Positions 35,221 through 46,226 of a DNA stretch of 64,000 nt are shown piece by piece. The first letter of the stretch is position 1. The number at the start of each line of letters is the position of its first letter. Source of the DNA: Anaeramoeba flamelloides (Eukaryota; Metamonada; Anaeramoebidae). Where the stretch lies: contig JANTQA010000047.1 in NCBI GenBank assembly GCA_027625915.1, positions 16,802,001 through 16,866,000 of the forward strand. Direction: 5' to 3'. A program made the translations under genes and the position numbers. The notes under the pieces are model-generated. The model was not told where the DNA came from and did not search any database. It saw only the letters and a list, made by a program, of their open reading frames with translations.

Positions 35221-36619
35221 ATTGATAAATGAAATATTATTGAAATAAATGTAATAACATAAATAATTCAAATAATTTTTTATTTCAAAATAAATGAATG
35301 CTTGTTAAGTGAAACAATAAATAAATCTTATCCTTATTTTTATCATAATTAATTTAAAATAAAAAAAAAAAAACAATATTTACTATTTCTTTTCAACAAT
35401 CAGATCTGAATTATTGTTTCTAATTTATTTTAAAAATAAAAAATAGTTTTTTTTTTTTTTGACAACCATCCATCATTTATATTTGATGTTTTTAATTTTT
35501 TTCTTTTCATTTTTTTTTAAAATTTCAAATTGAAAGAGATTCAAAAAATCATTTTGAATTCTAATATTACCATCATCTTATAATTATTGAAGATCAAATG
35601 TTTTTCAATTGAAACCATATTGAGTAAAGTTCTCCCTCCTTTGATGGCACTTGCACCTCTGTAGAATGTTATGAGATTCCAATATGTTCCTTTTACTTTA
35701 TGATCTGTTTTCAATTTATTCTATTCCAATAACTTGAAATTTTTCTTTAACGATTTTTAAATTCTTTAATTTTTATTTGTTTTTCTTTTTTTTCCTTTTC
35801 TCAAATTTTTTTTTTTTATAAAGAACCTTTTTGATTTTTTTTTTATTTAAATTTTATTTTAGAAAAGTAAATTAAATTTTACATATTTCCAACAACTTTT
35901 CACAGAGAAACTTTGGATAGGAATATATGAATTTAGTGAATTTTAAATCCACTCTTTGTATAAGTAACTGTTTCGAACACTAAGCCTTTATCTGTAAAAT
36001 CCAATTTAAACCTAAATTTTATACACATTTATCCAGATAAAGAATAAGAATAATAGAATTTCAGTCAATTTTGACGATAATTAAGATTTTTTCAAATATT
36101 TTTAGTTCCTTTGTATTTTTTTTGTTTTTGTAATATTTTTTTGTTTACCTTTCATGGGATTTTTTTCAACGGTTGATATTTTAATAAACTTGAGTTATTT
36201 TAAAGATAAAAAAAACAATAAAATTAAATACCTTTTCAAAAATTGTAACTTTCCTGAAATAATAAATTGAAAAAAAAAAATATATATATATCCTTTAATA
36301 TCCAAGAACAACAAATAATTAAAACTGATTTGTGGTTCAATTATAAATCTTTCTAAATATATAAAAACCTGATATTCTAAAAATTATAAATAATGAAACC
36401 AAAAACTAAAAAAAGGTGAGTCACAATTTTTGAAAAGAGTATTATATGTTTTTTAATTACTGAACCTTAACTGAAAAAAATTTAAAAAGGGTTTTTTTTA
36501 CTAATAATTAAATATAATTTAAAAGACATTATATATCCTCAATGATCTTAGTGATTATTTGTCTTTTCGAAGATCTCTTTTTTTTATTCTACATGATCTT
36601 TTGTAAAAAAAAAGTAATC

Positions 36620-36650
<31 letters not shown>

Positions 36651-38462
36651 AAAGGAAAAAAAAAAGAAATCAAATACCAACAAAAAATAAAATAAAAAAT
36701 AAAAGAAAATTGATTAAAACAAAGAAAAAGAAGAAAAACAAAAATTTAAAAAAAAAAAACTCGAAAAAAAAAAAGAATTGAAAAGAAAAACAAAAAAAAA
36801 AGAAAAATTTCCAAAATTAGAAAAAATGGTTTCGTTAAGAATCTGGAACAAACCCTCAAAAAAACAAACATCCATTAACATTCTAAAGTGAGTGAAAAAA
36901 TTTGAAAAATATTTTAGTTGGTGGTATATAAAGAAGTGATCTATCATTAATAAATCATAGAATTTCAAATAATTTATCCATGATTTTTTTTGTTGTACTC
37001 TCCAAAATTATTAAAATGATTTTGATTTATTTCGATAGTGAATTATCAATTTTTTAATTTTTAAATATGGTAATGAGAAATAATTGTCACCATTTCAATC
37101 ATTCAGTTAATAATAAAGATAATGATGGTTCCTTATAGAAAGTTCTAAATAAAAGTGCAGAAATTAGGCAATTGTTGCCAAGTGCCTAACCTTTTGATAA
37201 ATTAATAGAATAAGGAAAACCCACCTATTTTACTCATGTTTTTTAAATTCGGGTAAAGTTAACATTCTTTTTTTTTTAATTCAAATAAACTGAACAAAAC
37301 CATTGTTTTTACTCTTTTTCTTAAAATTTTGAAAAAGCTAGCAACTTTAAGAAGAAATAATTTTAATCCATTCAAAATTATAAAAAAAAAAACATTCGAA
37401 TTGGTTGATGATTTTAATTTAGTATTTATAATAGAATTTATTTAATAAGATTTTATTTTCAAAAATTGAACTTAATTGGGTTCAAATTTGTAATTTGGGT
37501 TGGATTTAGAAAAAAAAAATAGTTTAAATTTATTTTATTCTCTGTTTAATAATAAAAAAAAAAAATTGAATTTATTGTTAAGAATGAAGTATTTTCAAAC
37601 CGCAATATGTTAAAGAGAGAAATTTAAAATGACTCAGAGTTGTATCTCCATATTCAAAAAAGTGTCTAAATATAGTCATTAGAAGTATATTAAAACCAAT
37701 TTAGTTTTCTCAAATAAACTTAATCTCAAAATTATTATTGAAATAATTAGATGTCAGAATTCATGATTTCTTGAACATACTATTTATTCATTATTTTTTT
37801 AAAATATACCATTTTATTTTAACTACAAACATAAAAAAATCAATTTTCATTTTGAATGATATTTAAAAAGTGTGAAAAATTGGTGTTTTTTTTTTTTTTT
37901 TTTTTTTCTTTTTGATTATAAAAACGTTTTCCTAAGAGATTTAATCAAGATAGAATTTGTGCCAAGAATAAAAAACTTATAAATAGATTTTATTTTTTCA
38001 AAAAATTGTTTGTATCCTTTTCGTATTGCCAGTTTTAATTGAATTTTATAGTACCTAGTTTTGTAAAAAAAAAAGTGTGGATCTCACCCCCTTTTTAGAA
38101 TATATCCAATATGTATAGTTCCGATCTGGATTAATCCAGCAATCTTAATTTTATAATCTCAATTTATTAAGAGTACTATTTCTAAAGAGAATATTATCAT
38201 GGAAGAAAAGAAAAGAAAATGTCACGCTTTTTTTGGAAATCGCTCAAAATGTTTATCCAGAAAAAGAAATTGAAAAATTAATCAAGAAAAAAAAATATAT
38301 AGTCAGTTTATAATTTCAATTATTACTAAAATTAGAATAATAAATTCTAAAATTTTGAATTAAATTTGCCCTGTATTACACATTTAATAAGTTATAATAT
38401 GGTGTATGGGCATACATATACATAATTTACAATCAACCAGCCAATCAATCCTTTTTAGGTGT
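35221..38462. other. Gene-free spacer between cathepsin and HIRA
   Basis: 3.2 kb with no supportable gene. It contains the cathepsin 3' region, a short higher-complexity stretch at 35630-35690 with no recognisable coding or RNA structure, family G repeat (36352-36640) running into a poly(A)/Lys-codon-like tract (36608-36800), a weak family E unit near 37197-37252, and T runs at 37888-37907. The cathepsin and HIRA genes are convergent, so this region must hold both 3' ends. Confidence 0.55.
36352..36640 (+). repeat. Dispersed repeat family G, copy 2
   Basis: Second copy of the repeat at 27118-27420, with AAACCTGATATTCTAAAAAT, AAACCAAAAACTAAAAAAAG, TAATTAAATATAATTTAAAA and TTAGTGATTATTTGTC in the same order and spacing. 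It also ends in a long poly(A) tract. Confidence 0.5.
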
Positions 38463-41400
38463 TTATTTGTAATATATTTCCCAATTCAAGATATTTTTAT
38501 TATAAAAATATTTCAAATTATCATAAAAAGTGATTAAAGGGGAAACATTTGGAATAAAATCACCTATTGATTTGATTTTTGTTCCAATGTAATAGTTAGG
38601 TATTGATTGATCAAAAATCATAATTTTTTTTTCCAAATCAAAAACATTACATTTACCCGAGGGGAAAACCAAAACTAAATAGTGATCGTTTACAAATTGA
38701 ATATTTGAGTAAAAATCGGAAGTGATAAAAATCCAATTTTTATTTTTTTCTTTTGATGAAAGACTTTCAATATTAAGTATACAATAATCTAAGGAAATCA
38801 CGAGGAAACTATCATTACCACCAATATAACTAACATGCTTTGCTGCGCCAATTGAGAGCGTGATATCGCCTAAAGATCGTGTAATAATTGACATACGTTT
38901 TCCATTTTTTGGGTCTATCTTATTTTCACAATTTATTTTTAATCGTTTGTCATTATCGATAGTTATTGTGAAAGCAAATTTCTTCCCTTCTAAAGATTTC
39001 AAAATTTGTTTATAGTTGGACACAATATGGGTTGGTTTCGAAAGTATTGTATCTTGGATATATTTAATACTCAATTGCGTTTGATCTATTTTTTGTAAAA
39101 TTTCTTTTTGGGTAACATTTGGAAAATTTTCTTTATCAAAAGAATTTTTAGAGTTTTGATTGCTTATTTTTTTATTATTATTTTCATTCTTTTGATGATT
39201 ATTATGTTTATGATTTTGTTTATTATTGTTAATATGATTATTTTTTTCATTTTGTTCGGGTTTATGCTTCTTCTTAGGGCTATTGTGGTTATATTTTTCC
39301 AAGTGTTTACGCCTTGATATGTGCCCATGTTTATGTTTGTGTTTTTGGCTCTTTTTCTTTTTTTGAATTTTATTATTCTCTTCATCATCATCATCATCAT
39401 TATTCTTTAATGTTATTGAGCGATTTTGCATTTTAAAAAAATTGCTAATTCTGTGCATTTTTCCTTTCGAATTTAAGATGTGATGTTTTTGAGAATATAC
39501 CTTACTTTGATCCATTGATAATTGTTCAATATCAGAAGGGAAATCAATTCCGGGCTGGATTTCAAAAAATCCAATCGAATTACCTGCACAAACTGAAAAC
39601 CAATCACCGTCTTTGGACCAATGGATGTCTTCAATTGCTTGATTAAATAATCCAGTAATTACACCGATTGGGTATTTTTTATTGAGCATCCATAAAGAAA
39701 TGGTTCCGTCTTGGGCACCCAAGGCAAATAATTGTTTGGTTCCTCGGGAAACCCTTGATCTATAAAAAATGGGACTAAATGAAACTACGGTAACGGGCGC
39801 TGAATGCCCATATAAATGATCAATCAATAATTCTCTCTTTTTTGCTTTATTTGAAAATTGATTTTTATGTTTCTTTGACAAAGGTTTTACCAAATTCAGA
39901 AATCCTTTTTCACAAGAAACAATCAATGCTAATTGGTTTTTATGATGAACACACCCTGGGATAATTAAATAGTTTCCATTGGGACTAAAGCAGGGCTTTG
40001 TAAAAATTGATACGTCTGGCGCATGCTTAAAGGGCTTTGTGATCCGGAAAAGTATTTTTTGATCAATAACCGAATGAATTAATAGCAAATCAGGATCTTG
40101 ACTTGCAAACATTAACCCATTTGGTGACCACGTAATTCCTTTGATAACATTTTTGTGTTCATCACAGATCAAGACAATCTTTACTGTTTTTGATTCTTCT
40201 TCATTCTCTTGGTTTGGAGTTATTTCCAGTTTGCCTTTTGTTTTTTCTTTTTTCTTCTCTTTTTCTTTTTCTAAAAGTTTATGTTGATGTTTGTGTTTGT
40301 TTTCCCTTCTCTTTTTCTTTTTATGTTTTTCTTGTTGTTTATCCCTCCTCCCCCCTTTCTTTCTGTCTTTCCTTTTCCTTTTTCCCTTTCCTTTTTGTTT
40401 GTGTTTATGATGATGATGATATTCTTTTTCCTTCTTCCTCTTCTTCTTTTTTTTATGTCTTTTCTTCTTACCCATACTTTTCCTTCGACGATTATCTTCT
40501 TTTTTTTTGTTTTTCTTTTCTTTTTTCTTTTCTTTTTCTTTTTCTTTTTCTTTTTCTTTTTCCTTTTTTTTTTCCCTTTCATTTTCTTTTTCTTTTTCTT
40601 TCATTTTTTTTTGTTCCTTTTCGTTTTCTGTTAGCTTTGTGTTTGCTGTTATCTTTGTGTTTTTTGTTGGCTTTGAAAAATTGGATAAATCCCAAATAAT
40701 AATTTTATTATCTATCGAACAAGAAGCCAAAAAATTGCTATCCGGTGACCATGCTAATCCCTGAACATCCCCCTTGTGGTGTTCAAGTTTTGTAACTATT
40801 TCCCATGGTTCGATGTTTTCGTTTTTTAAAACTTCTAAGGCAGTTTCTGTTTTGCTTTTTTGTTCAGACAATTCCCTTTTAATTCTTTGTTCAAACCTCG
40901 TATCAGAAATTTTTTTACTTTTGAGATAAATGTTTTGATTTTCTAAAAATTGTTTCTTAATTTCAGTCTTAATTTTTTCTTGGATTTTTTTTATTATCAT
41001 TTTTTGTATTGTTTTTTTGATTTCATTTTGTTTATTTATTTTCAATTGACCATTATAATCCTTTCCATTTTTCCTTTCCCTTTCCATTTCATTTTCCTTC
41101 TTTATTTTTGTAGGTGATAAAAAATGATGTATTTTTTGTTGTTTTGATGGAATCATATTTTGTAAAAGTGTTTGGTTTTTTAAATTGAATTTTGTTGAAT
41201 TTTGAACAGAGAATTGTAATTCTTTTTTTGTTTCTTTTATTTTAGTTAATTCCTTCATTTGGTGATTTTCTTTAAAGCTACAAGTCCTTGTGTTTTGTTT
41301 TTGAAAATTCGTTGCTTCCTTATTTGAATAATTTTCTTCAAAATCGGAAAACATTTTGGAAAAAATTAATTGTTCAATATTTTTTTTTGATTTCAGAATT

Positions 41401-42368
41401 CTTTCGAAATATTGTTTTTGCTTTTCAAATCCTTCTTTTTGTTCAATTACTTGCCTTTTAAGTTTAGTTCGTTCTCTTATCAGCTTATCAATGTCAGTGA
41501 ATTTTGATTTCCAAATAATAATCGAATGGTCATCAGAACAAGTGGCAAGCAAATTGCCATCTGGTGAAAACTCAAGAATATTTACGATCCCTTTGTGCCC
41601 TTTTAAATCGGCCAAGAGGACATTTGGAAAATGCTCTTCAATATCGTTGTCATCATAATTTTCATCAAAATAATCTCCATCAGGGGATGGTGTTTCTTCT
41701 TCTGAAGGAGAACTACTTTTGGTTTCTTCTTCAGAATTGCTTTCTTTTTCTTTTTCTATTTCTATTTCTCCTTCAAGTATTTCTTTTTCTTTGTTTATTT
41801 CTTTTTTTAAGTCTTCTTCTTCTTCAATTTCACGGATTTCAAAATTTTTAAAATTACTTTTTGGACTATTAGTTGGTTCTTCGTCCTCAGAGTCAATTGT
41901 TATTTCAATTTCTGATGATGACTCTGAAAAAATTAAAGTTTTCTTGCTTGATGGAATTTTATTTTGTTCGATTTTTTGTTTGTTTGATTTTGGTTGTTCT
42001 TGCTTCTTTTTGAAAATTGAATTAACGGAATTGTTTTGGAAATTTTTTTTTTCTTTTTCATCTTCTTCATTAGTATTATCGAGAACAATTACTTTTTCTT
42101 TTTCGGCAACAATAATTTCTTCTTCTTCTTCGTCTTCTGTTGTTGTTGATTCTTCTTCTTCCTTTTCTGTTGATTCTTCTTCTTCTTTTTGTTTTTCTTT
42201 TTCTTGTCTTAAAAGATCTTGTATTCGTTTTTTAAAAACTTTCATAGAATAAATTCTTACTGATCCACTTTGATGAGATACAGCAATTGACTTTCCAGAT
42301 GGTTGTATTGCTAAACAATGAACACACCCTAATTTTTTTGCCAACCAAGATGGAATATATATAATCAT
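38463..42368 (-). CDS. HIRA: HIRA histone chaperone with giant inter-blade insertions
   Basis: A 1301-residue nuclear WD40 protein of the complex that deposits histone H3.3/H4 independently of replication. Recognised by blade order: CLAIQPSGKSIAVSHQSGSV (blade 1), LKGHKGIVNILEFSPDGNLLA (about 250-295), LEHHKGDVQGLAWSPDSNFLA (about 520-565), KNVIKGITWSPNGLMFASQD (about 740), RITKPFKHAPD, YGHSAPVTVVSFSPIF (about 856) and AIEDIHWSKDGDWF (about 916). These match HIRA blade by blade (GDVMDVAWSP, GLVKGLTWDPVGKYIASQ, ITKPFDECGG, GHRKAVTVVKFNP, SIMDISWTLNG). Low-complexity insertions separate the blades: acidic at about 55-245, coiled-coil-like at 296-515, Lys/Glu at 570-730, and Asn/His/Lys at 950-1100. 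A C-terminal HIRA-like domain follows (RSLGDITLSIGAAKHVS, NDHYLVLVFPSGKCNVFDL), but the protein stops early in it compared with animals. No classic Asf1-binding B motif was recognised. Single exon; start at the ATG at 42368. Confidence 0.92.
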   Translation of the reverse strand: MIIYIPSWLAKKLGCVHCLAIQPSGKSIAVSHQSGSVRIYSMKVFKKRIQDLLRQEKEKQKEEEESTEKEEEESTTTEDEEEEEIIVAEKEKVIVLDNTNEEDEKEKKNFQNNSVNSIFKKKQEQPKSNKQKIEQNKIPSSKKTLIFSESSSEIEITIDSEDEEPTNSPKSNFKNFEIREIEEEEDLKKEINKEKEILEGEIEIEKEKESNSEEETKSSSPSEEETPSPDGDYFDENYDDNDIEEHFPNVLLADLKGHKGIVNILEFSPDGNLLATCSDDHSIIIWKSKFTDIDKLIRERTKLKRQVIEQKEGFEKQKQYFERILKSKKNIEQLIFSKMFSDFEENYSNKEATNFQKQNTRTCSFKENHQMKELTKIKETKKELQFSVQNSTKFNLKNQTLLQNMIPSKQQKIHHFLSPTKIKKENEMERERKNGKDYNGQLKINKQNEIKKTIQKMIIKKIQEKIKTEIKKQFLENQNIYLKSKKISDTRFEQRIKRELSEQKSKTETALEVLKNENIEPWEIVTKLEHHKGDVQGLAWSPDSNFLASCSIDNKIIIWDLSNFSKPTKNTKITANTKLTENEKEQKKMKEKEKENEREKKKEKEKEKEKEKEKKKEKKNKKKEDNRRRKSMGKKKRHKKKKKRKKEKEYHHHHKHKQKGKGKRKRKDRKKGGRRDKQQEKHKKKKRRENKHKHQHKLLEKEKEKKKEKTKGKLEITPNQENEEESKTVKIVLICDEHKNVIKGITWSPNGLMFASQDPDLLLIHSVIDQKILFRITKPFKHAPDVSIFTKPCFSPNGNYLIIPGCVHHKNQLALIVSCEKGFLNLVKPLSKKHKNQFSNKAKKRELLIDHLYGHSAPVTVVSFSPIFYRSRVSRGTKQLFALGAQDGTISLWMLNKKYPIGVITGLFNQAIEDIHWSKDGDWFSVCAGNSIGFFEIQPGIDFPSDIEQLSMDQSKVYSQKHHILNSKGKMHRISNFFKMQNRSITLKNNDDDDDEENNKIQKKKKSQKHKHKHGHISRRKHLEKYNHNSPKKKHKPEQNEKNNHINNNKQNHKHNNHQKNENNNKKISNQNSKNSFDKENFPNVTQKEILQKIDQTQLSIKYIQDTILSKPTHIVSNYKQILKSLEGKKFAFTITIDNDKRLKINCENKIDPKNGKRMSIITRSLGDITLSIGAAKHVSYIGGNDSFLVISLDYCILNIESLSSKEKNKNWIFITSDFYSNIQFVNDHYLVLVFPSGKCNVFDLEKKIMIFDQSIPNYYIGTKIKSIGDFIPNVSPLITFYDNLKYFYNKNILNWEIYYK

Positions 42369-43619
42369 CAATAGATTTTTTAGAATTAAAAGAAAAAAAA
42401 TAAAGGAAAATTATTTTATTCCTTTTGTGAATTTTAAAAATAACGGTAATAAATTTCATATGACTGTTCGCTCTAAATCCCAAAAATTTCCAAAAACATT
42501 AAAGTCCATTTTTCTGATCAATCAAAAATATCGTCTAATTTCAAAAATTTTCCCCTTTTTTCGTGAAAAATATCCCAATAAGAACTTTAAGTGGTGTTTG
42601 TAAATTAAAATACTTTTCTGTAAGATGGATTCTATTTTTAAATTTTTACAACAGCAATTAAAAAACACTTCTGTAAAAGCTAAAAATCATGTTTCAATAG
42701 AAAAATCGTGCTTTTTTTCCTATCTTGTTTCGATTTACGATCTAATTCACTACAAAATAGTATACCCAAGGACAAATTAAATATGAAAGTAAACCCCTTG
42801 AACTTTTAAGTAAATTTTGAATGATAAATTGATATCATAAGAAAATTATTTATCATTTGTTAGGATTTTTGAAATGTTTGTTTTTTTGAGGGATGAAAAA
42901 TTTCTTAAAAAATTAAATGCTATTTTTTTGAGATAAATTTTCAAATTTGATCCTTTCTTTTATGAATTTCTTTTTTGAATAATAGTGCATTAAGAAATCG
43001 TCACCATAATTAATCATTGTTATTATCAGTTTCTTTGATCAGTTAATAATTAAGTCTTATATAAAAAAAAAAGTGTTTTATACCATAAAATGGTTAAACA
43101 AGTATATATCGGCTATTTTAACACAGGAAGTAAATTTAATAACACAATCAAAATATTTTACCACATCTTGAAATTAATCAAAGAGAGTCTATAAAAATGA
43201 AGAAAGGTGAAAAATTGTTCGTTTTATTTTAATTGAATTAGCAATCACAAAAATAATTTTTTTTTGTTTTTCAAAACATCAAAGTAAAGAAAAAGCCTAA
43301 AAAAAGTTAGATAATTATCATTTTAGAATCAGATCAGAATTTTATTCTTTGTTTTTTTGTTTTTGGTCTGGATCCTTTTGGTTGAAAGAAAAAGAAAAAA
43401 AAAGGATTTAAAAGAAAAAACATCAAAAAGAAAAGAAATTTTTACTTTTGTTAAAAAAACAAAAGCCTTTTTTATTTATTTAAACAAACCAAAGTTTGGG
43501 TGGTATATTTTTATGAATTCTTGGTTTGTATTTTTTTTTTTTTTACTATTCATAATTTGCTTTTTGGGTCTTTGTGCTTAAAAAAAAAAAATAAAAAAAA
43601 ATTGTTTTTTTCATTTGTC
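42369..43619. other. Spacer between HIRA and uS8
   Basis: 1.25 kb upstream of HIRA and downstream of uS8, both on the minus strand. It holds the diverged second copy of the family F element (42684-43090). The remainder is AT-rich with no supportable gene and must contain the HIRA promoter and the uS8 3' end. Confidence 0.6.
42684..43090. mobile_element. MITE family F, copy 2 (diverged)
   Basis: Matches 28510-28929 in the same orientation: ATCATGTTTCAATAG and ATCGTGCTTTTTTTCC on the left, ACTACAAAATAGTATACC, TTTTTTTGAGATAAATTTTC, TTTGATCC, AATTTCTTTTTTGAATAATA and CAGTTTCTTTGATCAGTTAA through the body, and AAGTGTTTTATACC on the right. The inverted ends are degraded, so this copy is older than copy 1. 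Confidence 0.6.
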
Positions 43620-44146
43620 TTAATAAAAGTATCCAAGAATCTTACCACCAGTATGTTTCTTTCTTGCTTCTTCGTGATCCATAATTCCATAGGAAGTTGT
43701 TAAAACAATAAAACCAAATTGTCTAGAAGGCAATAAATTATTAACCCATTTTTCGATCTCTTTTACTTTAACATCAAATCTTGGGCTGATACATCCGCAT
43801 TTGTTGATTCTTCCAATGAGATTAACAACAATTTTTCCTGCTCTTCGATCGTCGATTACTTCAAATTCCCCAATATATCCTTTTTTTTTTTTTTTTTTTT
43901 TTAATTTGTTGGAATTTTTTAAAGAAAAAAAGAAAAACATTAAAAAGCAAACTTTATTTTAGTTTTTGGAAAGGTTAATGATGAGTGCATTGAATGTAAA
44001 AAAAAAAACAAACCATGTTTCATCATTACTTGCAAGAATTTGATAATAACTTTTGATGCTGGACGAATAAGGACTTGTCTTTTTCCTCTTTTTTCAGCAT
44101 TTCTCATTGTTAATAAACAATCGTGGAGTACAGAAACTCTAACCAT
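43620..44146 (-). CDS. RPS15A: Cytosolic ribosomal protein uS8 (RPS15A), 2 exons
   Basis: Small-subunit ribosomal protein, 130 residues, exactly the human length. Exon 1 is 44014-44146 and exon 2 is 43620-43879, separated by a 134 bp GT-AG intron that splits the Gly codon of MMKHG|YIGEF. The sequence is strongly conserved: [68 protein letters not shown] and [12 protein letters not shown]. The 3' splice site AG directly follows a run of 22 A on the sense strand (43881-43902 is T on the plus strand), so it lacks a polypyrimidine tract. Single unambiguous start, TAA stop. Upstream neighbour HIRA is on the same strand but 1.25 kb away. Confidence 0.97.
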
Positions 44147-46226
44147 TTTAAAATTATGTTATTATTAATAAAATCTAAAAATAAAAAAATGATTTTTTTC
44201 TCTGAGTTTATTTTATTATTCTGATTGTTGACGAAGAGATAGAAAAAACAATTTAGAACCAATTGGTATCTATTGTTAAAACTTTGTCTGTTTAGGGAGA
44301 ATAATTATCTTTATCATTCAAGAAAGAATACTTTGTTGTTTTCAAAAATTAGATTTTTAAACTTTTCAGGAAAACCAAAATGGGTTCTTGTTTGATGAGT
44401 GGAGTTGGTGAAAAGATGACTCTGTGATATTGGGTAACAGAAATCTAACTATTGATTTTTTGATAAAAAACAAAATAAAAAAGTCAATTTCTCAAACTTT
44501 TTTATCATAAAATTTACAGTTTTGGATTACTTTTTTCTTCTGCTTTCTAAAAACTCTGAGATCTACAATAAAAATGAAATTAAATTCCAAATGGTGGTAA
44601 ATCCAATTTTAATAAGAAATTACCTGATCTTGTTTGTTGATTGTTTTTTCTTTTTTTTTTTTTTTTCGTGGAAGAAAAAACCTTGTCAATGGGATTTTTA
44701 TGATAGCATAATAAGTAGCCGATTGTTAATAAAAAAAAATTAAATCTTGGAACAAATTAGAGTAAAAATAGTTTGTCACAAGTTTAACCAGAAAGCACAA
44801 ATTCAGACACACACATATACATACTCACACACACACACACACACATATATATATAAACCATTTTCAAGTGAAAGTTGCCCAATTTTTGTGAGTGGATTAC
44901 ACCCGTTTCAAGGGGTCTGAATGGATATTAGAAGAAATTATTTATTTTTCGAAATTTCAAAATTTGATTCTTATTTTTTTATATTTTTTTTGATTTGTAG
45001 ATTTGATAGGTAATTAATTGTGAAATTTTTTTTTATTGTATAATCTAGAGTCACTTGACAAAAATGTTATTTTAATGTTATTGAAACAGTTAAAAGGATT
45101 GTAGAAAAATCATATTAATTCCTCTCATTATATATATTATTATATCTTCGATTAGATGATCAAAATGAGTATTGTCATATTTTACTCAATTAAACCCATA
45201 AGAATTACATTTTTCTAATTTTTCAGAAAATTTATTTGTTTATTAGTTTTACTTCATACATAACACCAACAATTCTCTTATATGTTTTATTCTAAGCATT
45301 TCTTTTTTTTTTCTATTAAAGGTTAAATTATAAAAAATAATTCATTTTGAAAAAACTGCTGAGTTACTTTGAAAGAAATAAAGTTTATATATTCCTTTCC
45401 ATGTGAGTAATTATACTTACCTAAAGGCATTTAACCACCCCCTTTAAAAATCATTTGTAATTTATTATAAATCTATTTTTATTACAATGGATGAATTACT
45501 TGAAAATTTTAATATTCTTAATCAAATCAAATATTTTATCTTTTTGTTTCCCTTCTATTTTAGGTTTAAAAATATTTGTTCGTCATTTTTTTAAAGAAAA
45601 AATAGAAAGTTTACTTCTCTTAAAATGAAAACCAATTAAATCAAATCAATCTTTGATGATTTTTTAAAAGGAGAAAATAATAATCCTATTATCCAAAATA
45701 TATCCTTTCTATAAAAAATGAAAAAAAATCTGAAAATAAATCGAATATTTTTCTAAACTTATAAAAAGATAAATAAAAAAAAAGCACATACATTTTATTT
45801 ATTTTCTTTACTATTCTCAAAGTAGTAATACATGAAGTTAATTCATAATAATTTATCAATAGTTTCTCTGATTATTTAGATGTTTTTTTTTCTTTTGATC
45901 ATTAATATAATATTGAAAAAAATTCTTTAAATTAAAAATTAATTTTAATTTTGGCTTTAAATTCATACTATAAGATAATTTGATTGAAAGTGAAAATAAT
46001 TAATTGTTTTTAAATTACAATAGTTTTTTTTTTGTTAAAAGAAGCTTGTATTTTTTTTTAAAAATTGTAAATAAATATTAAAATTGTTATCTGTTTTTTT
46101 ATTTTGTATTATATATTAAGTCGAACTTAATTTATTGTCAAATTTTATTAAAAGGAACAAAACAAGAAATATGTATTTCACTCAAAAATTAAATAAAATT
46201 AAAAAAAAAAAAGAAAAGAAATTAAC
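44147..46226. other. Spacer between uS8 and the Rh gene
   Basis: About 2.1 kb with no gene. It must hold the uS8 promoter and the 3' end of the Rh gene. It contains a CA/TA microsatellite (44803-44857) followed by a slightly more complex segment (GTGAGTGGATTACACCCG, 44887-44905) whose first half recurs near 85 as GTGAGTGGATCTCC. The rest is AT-rich. Confidence 0.55.
44803..44857. repeat. CA/TA compound microsatellite
   Basis: ACACACACATATACATACTC followed by about ten CA units and then five TA units. Dinucleotide repeats other than AT are rare in this window. Confidence 0.9.

Noticed and set aside
35630-35690. Higher-complexity stretch as a small RNA or exon
   Set aside because: No stem, conserved box or coding similarity could be found.
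36542-36781. 79-codon Lys-rich frame
   Set aside because: Made of poly(A) at the end of a family G repeat; no conserved feature.
40190-40764. Plus-strand Phe/Leu-rich frames looking like membrane proteins
   Set aside because: They are the antisense of the Lys/Glu insertion of HIRA (AAA/GAA read as TTT/TTC).
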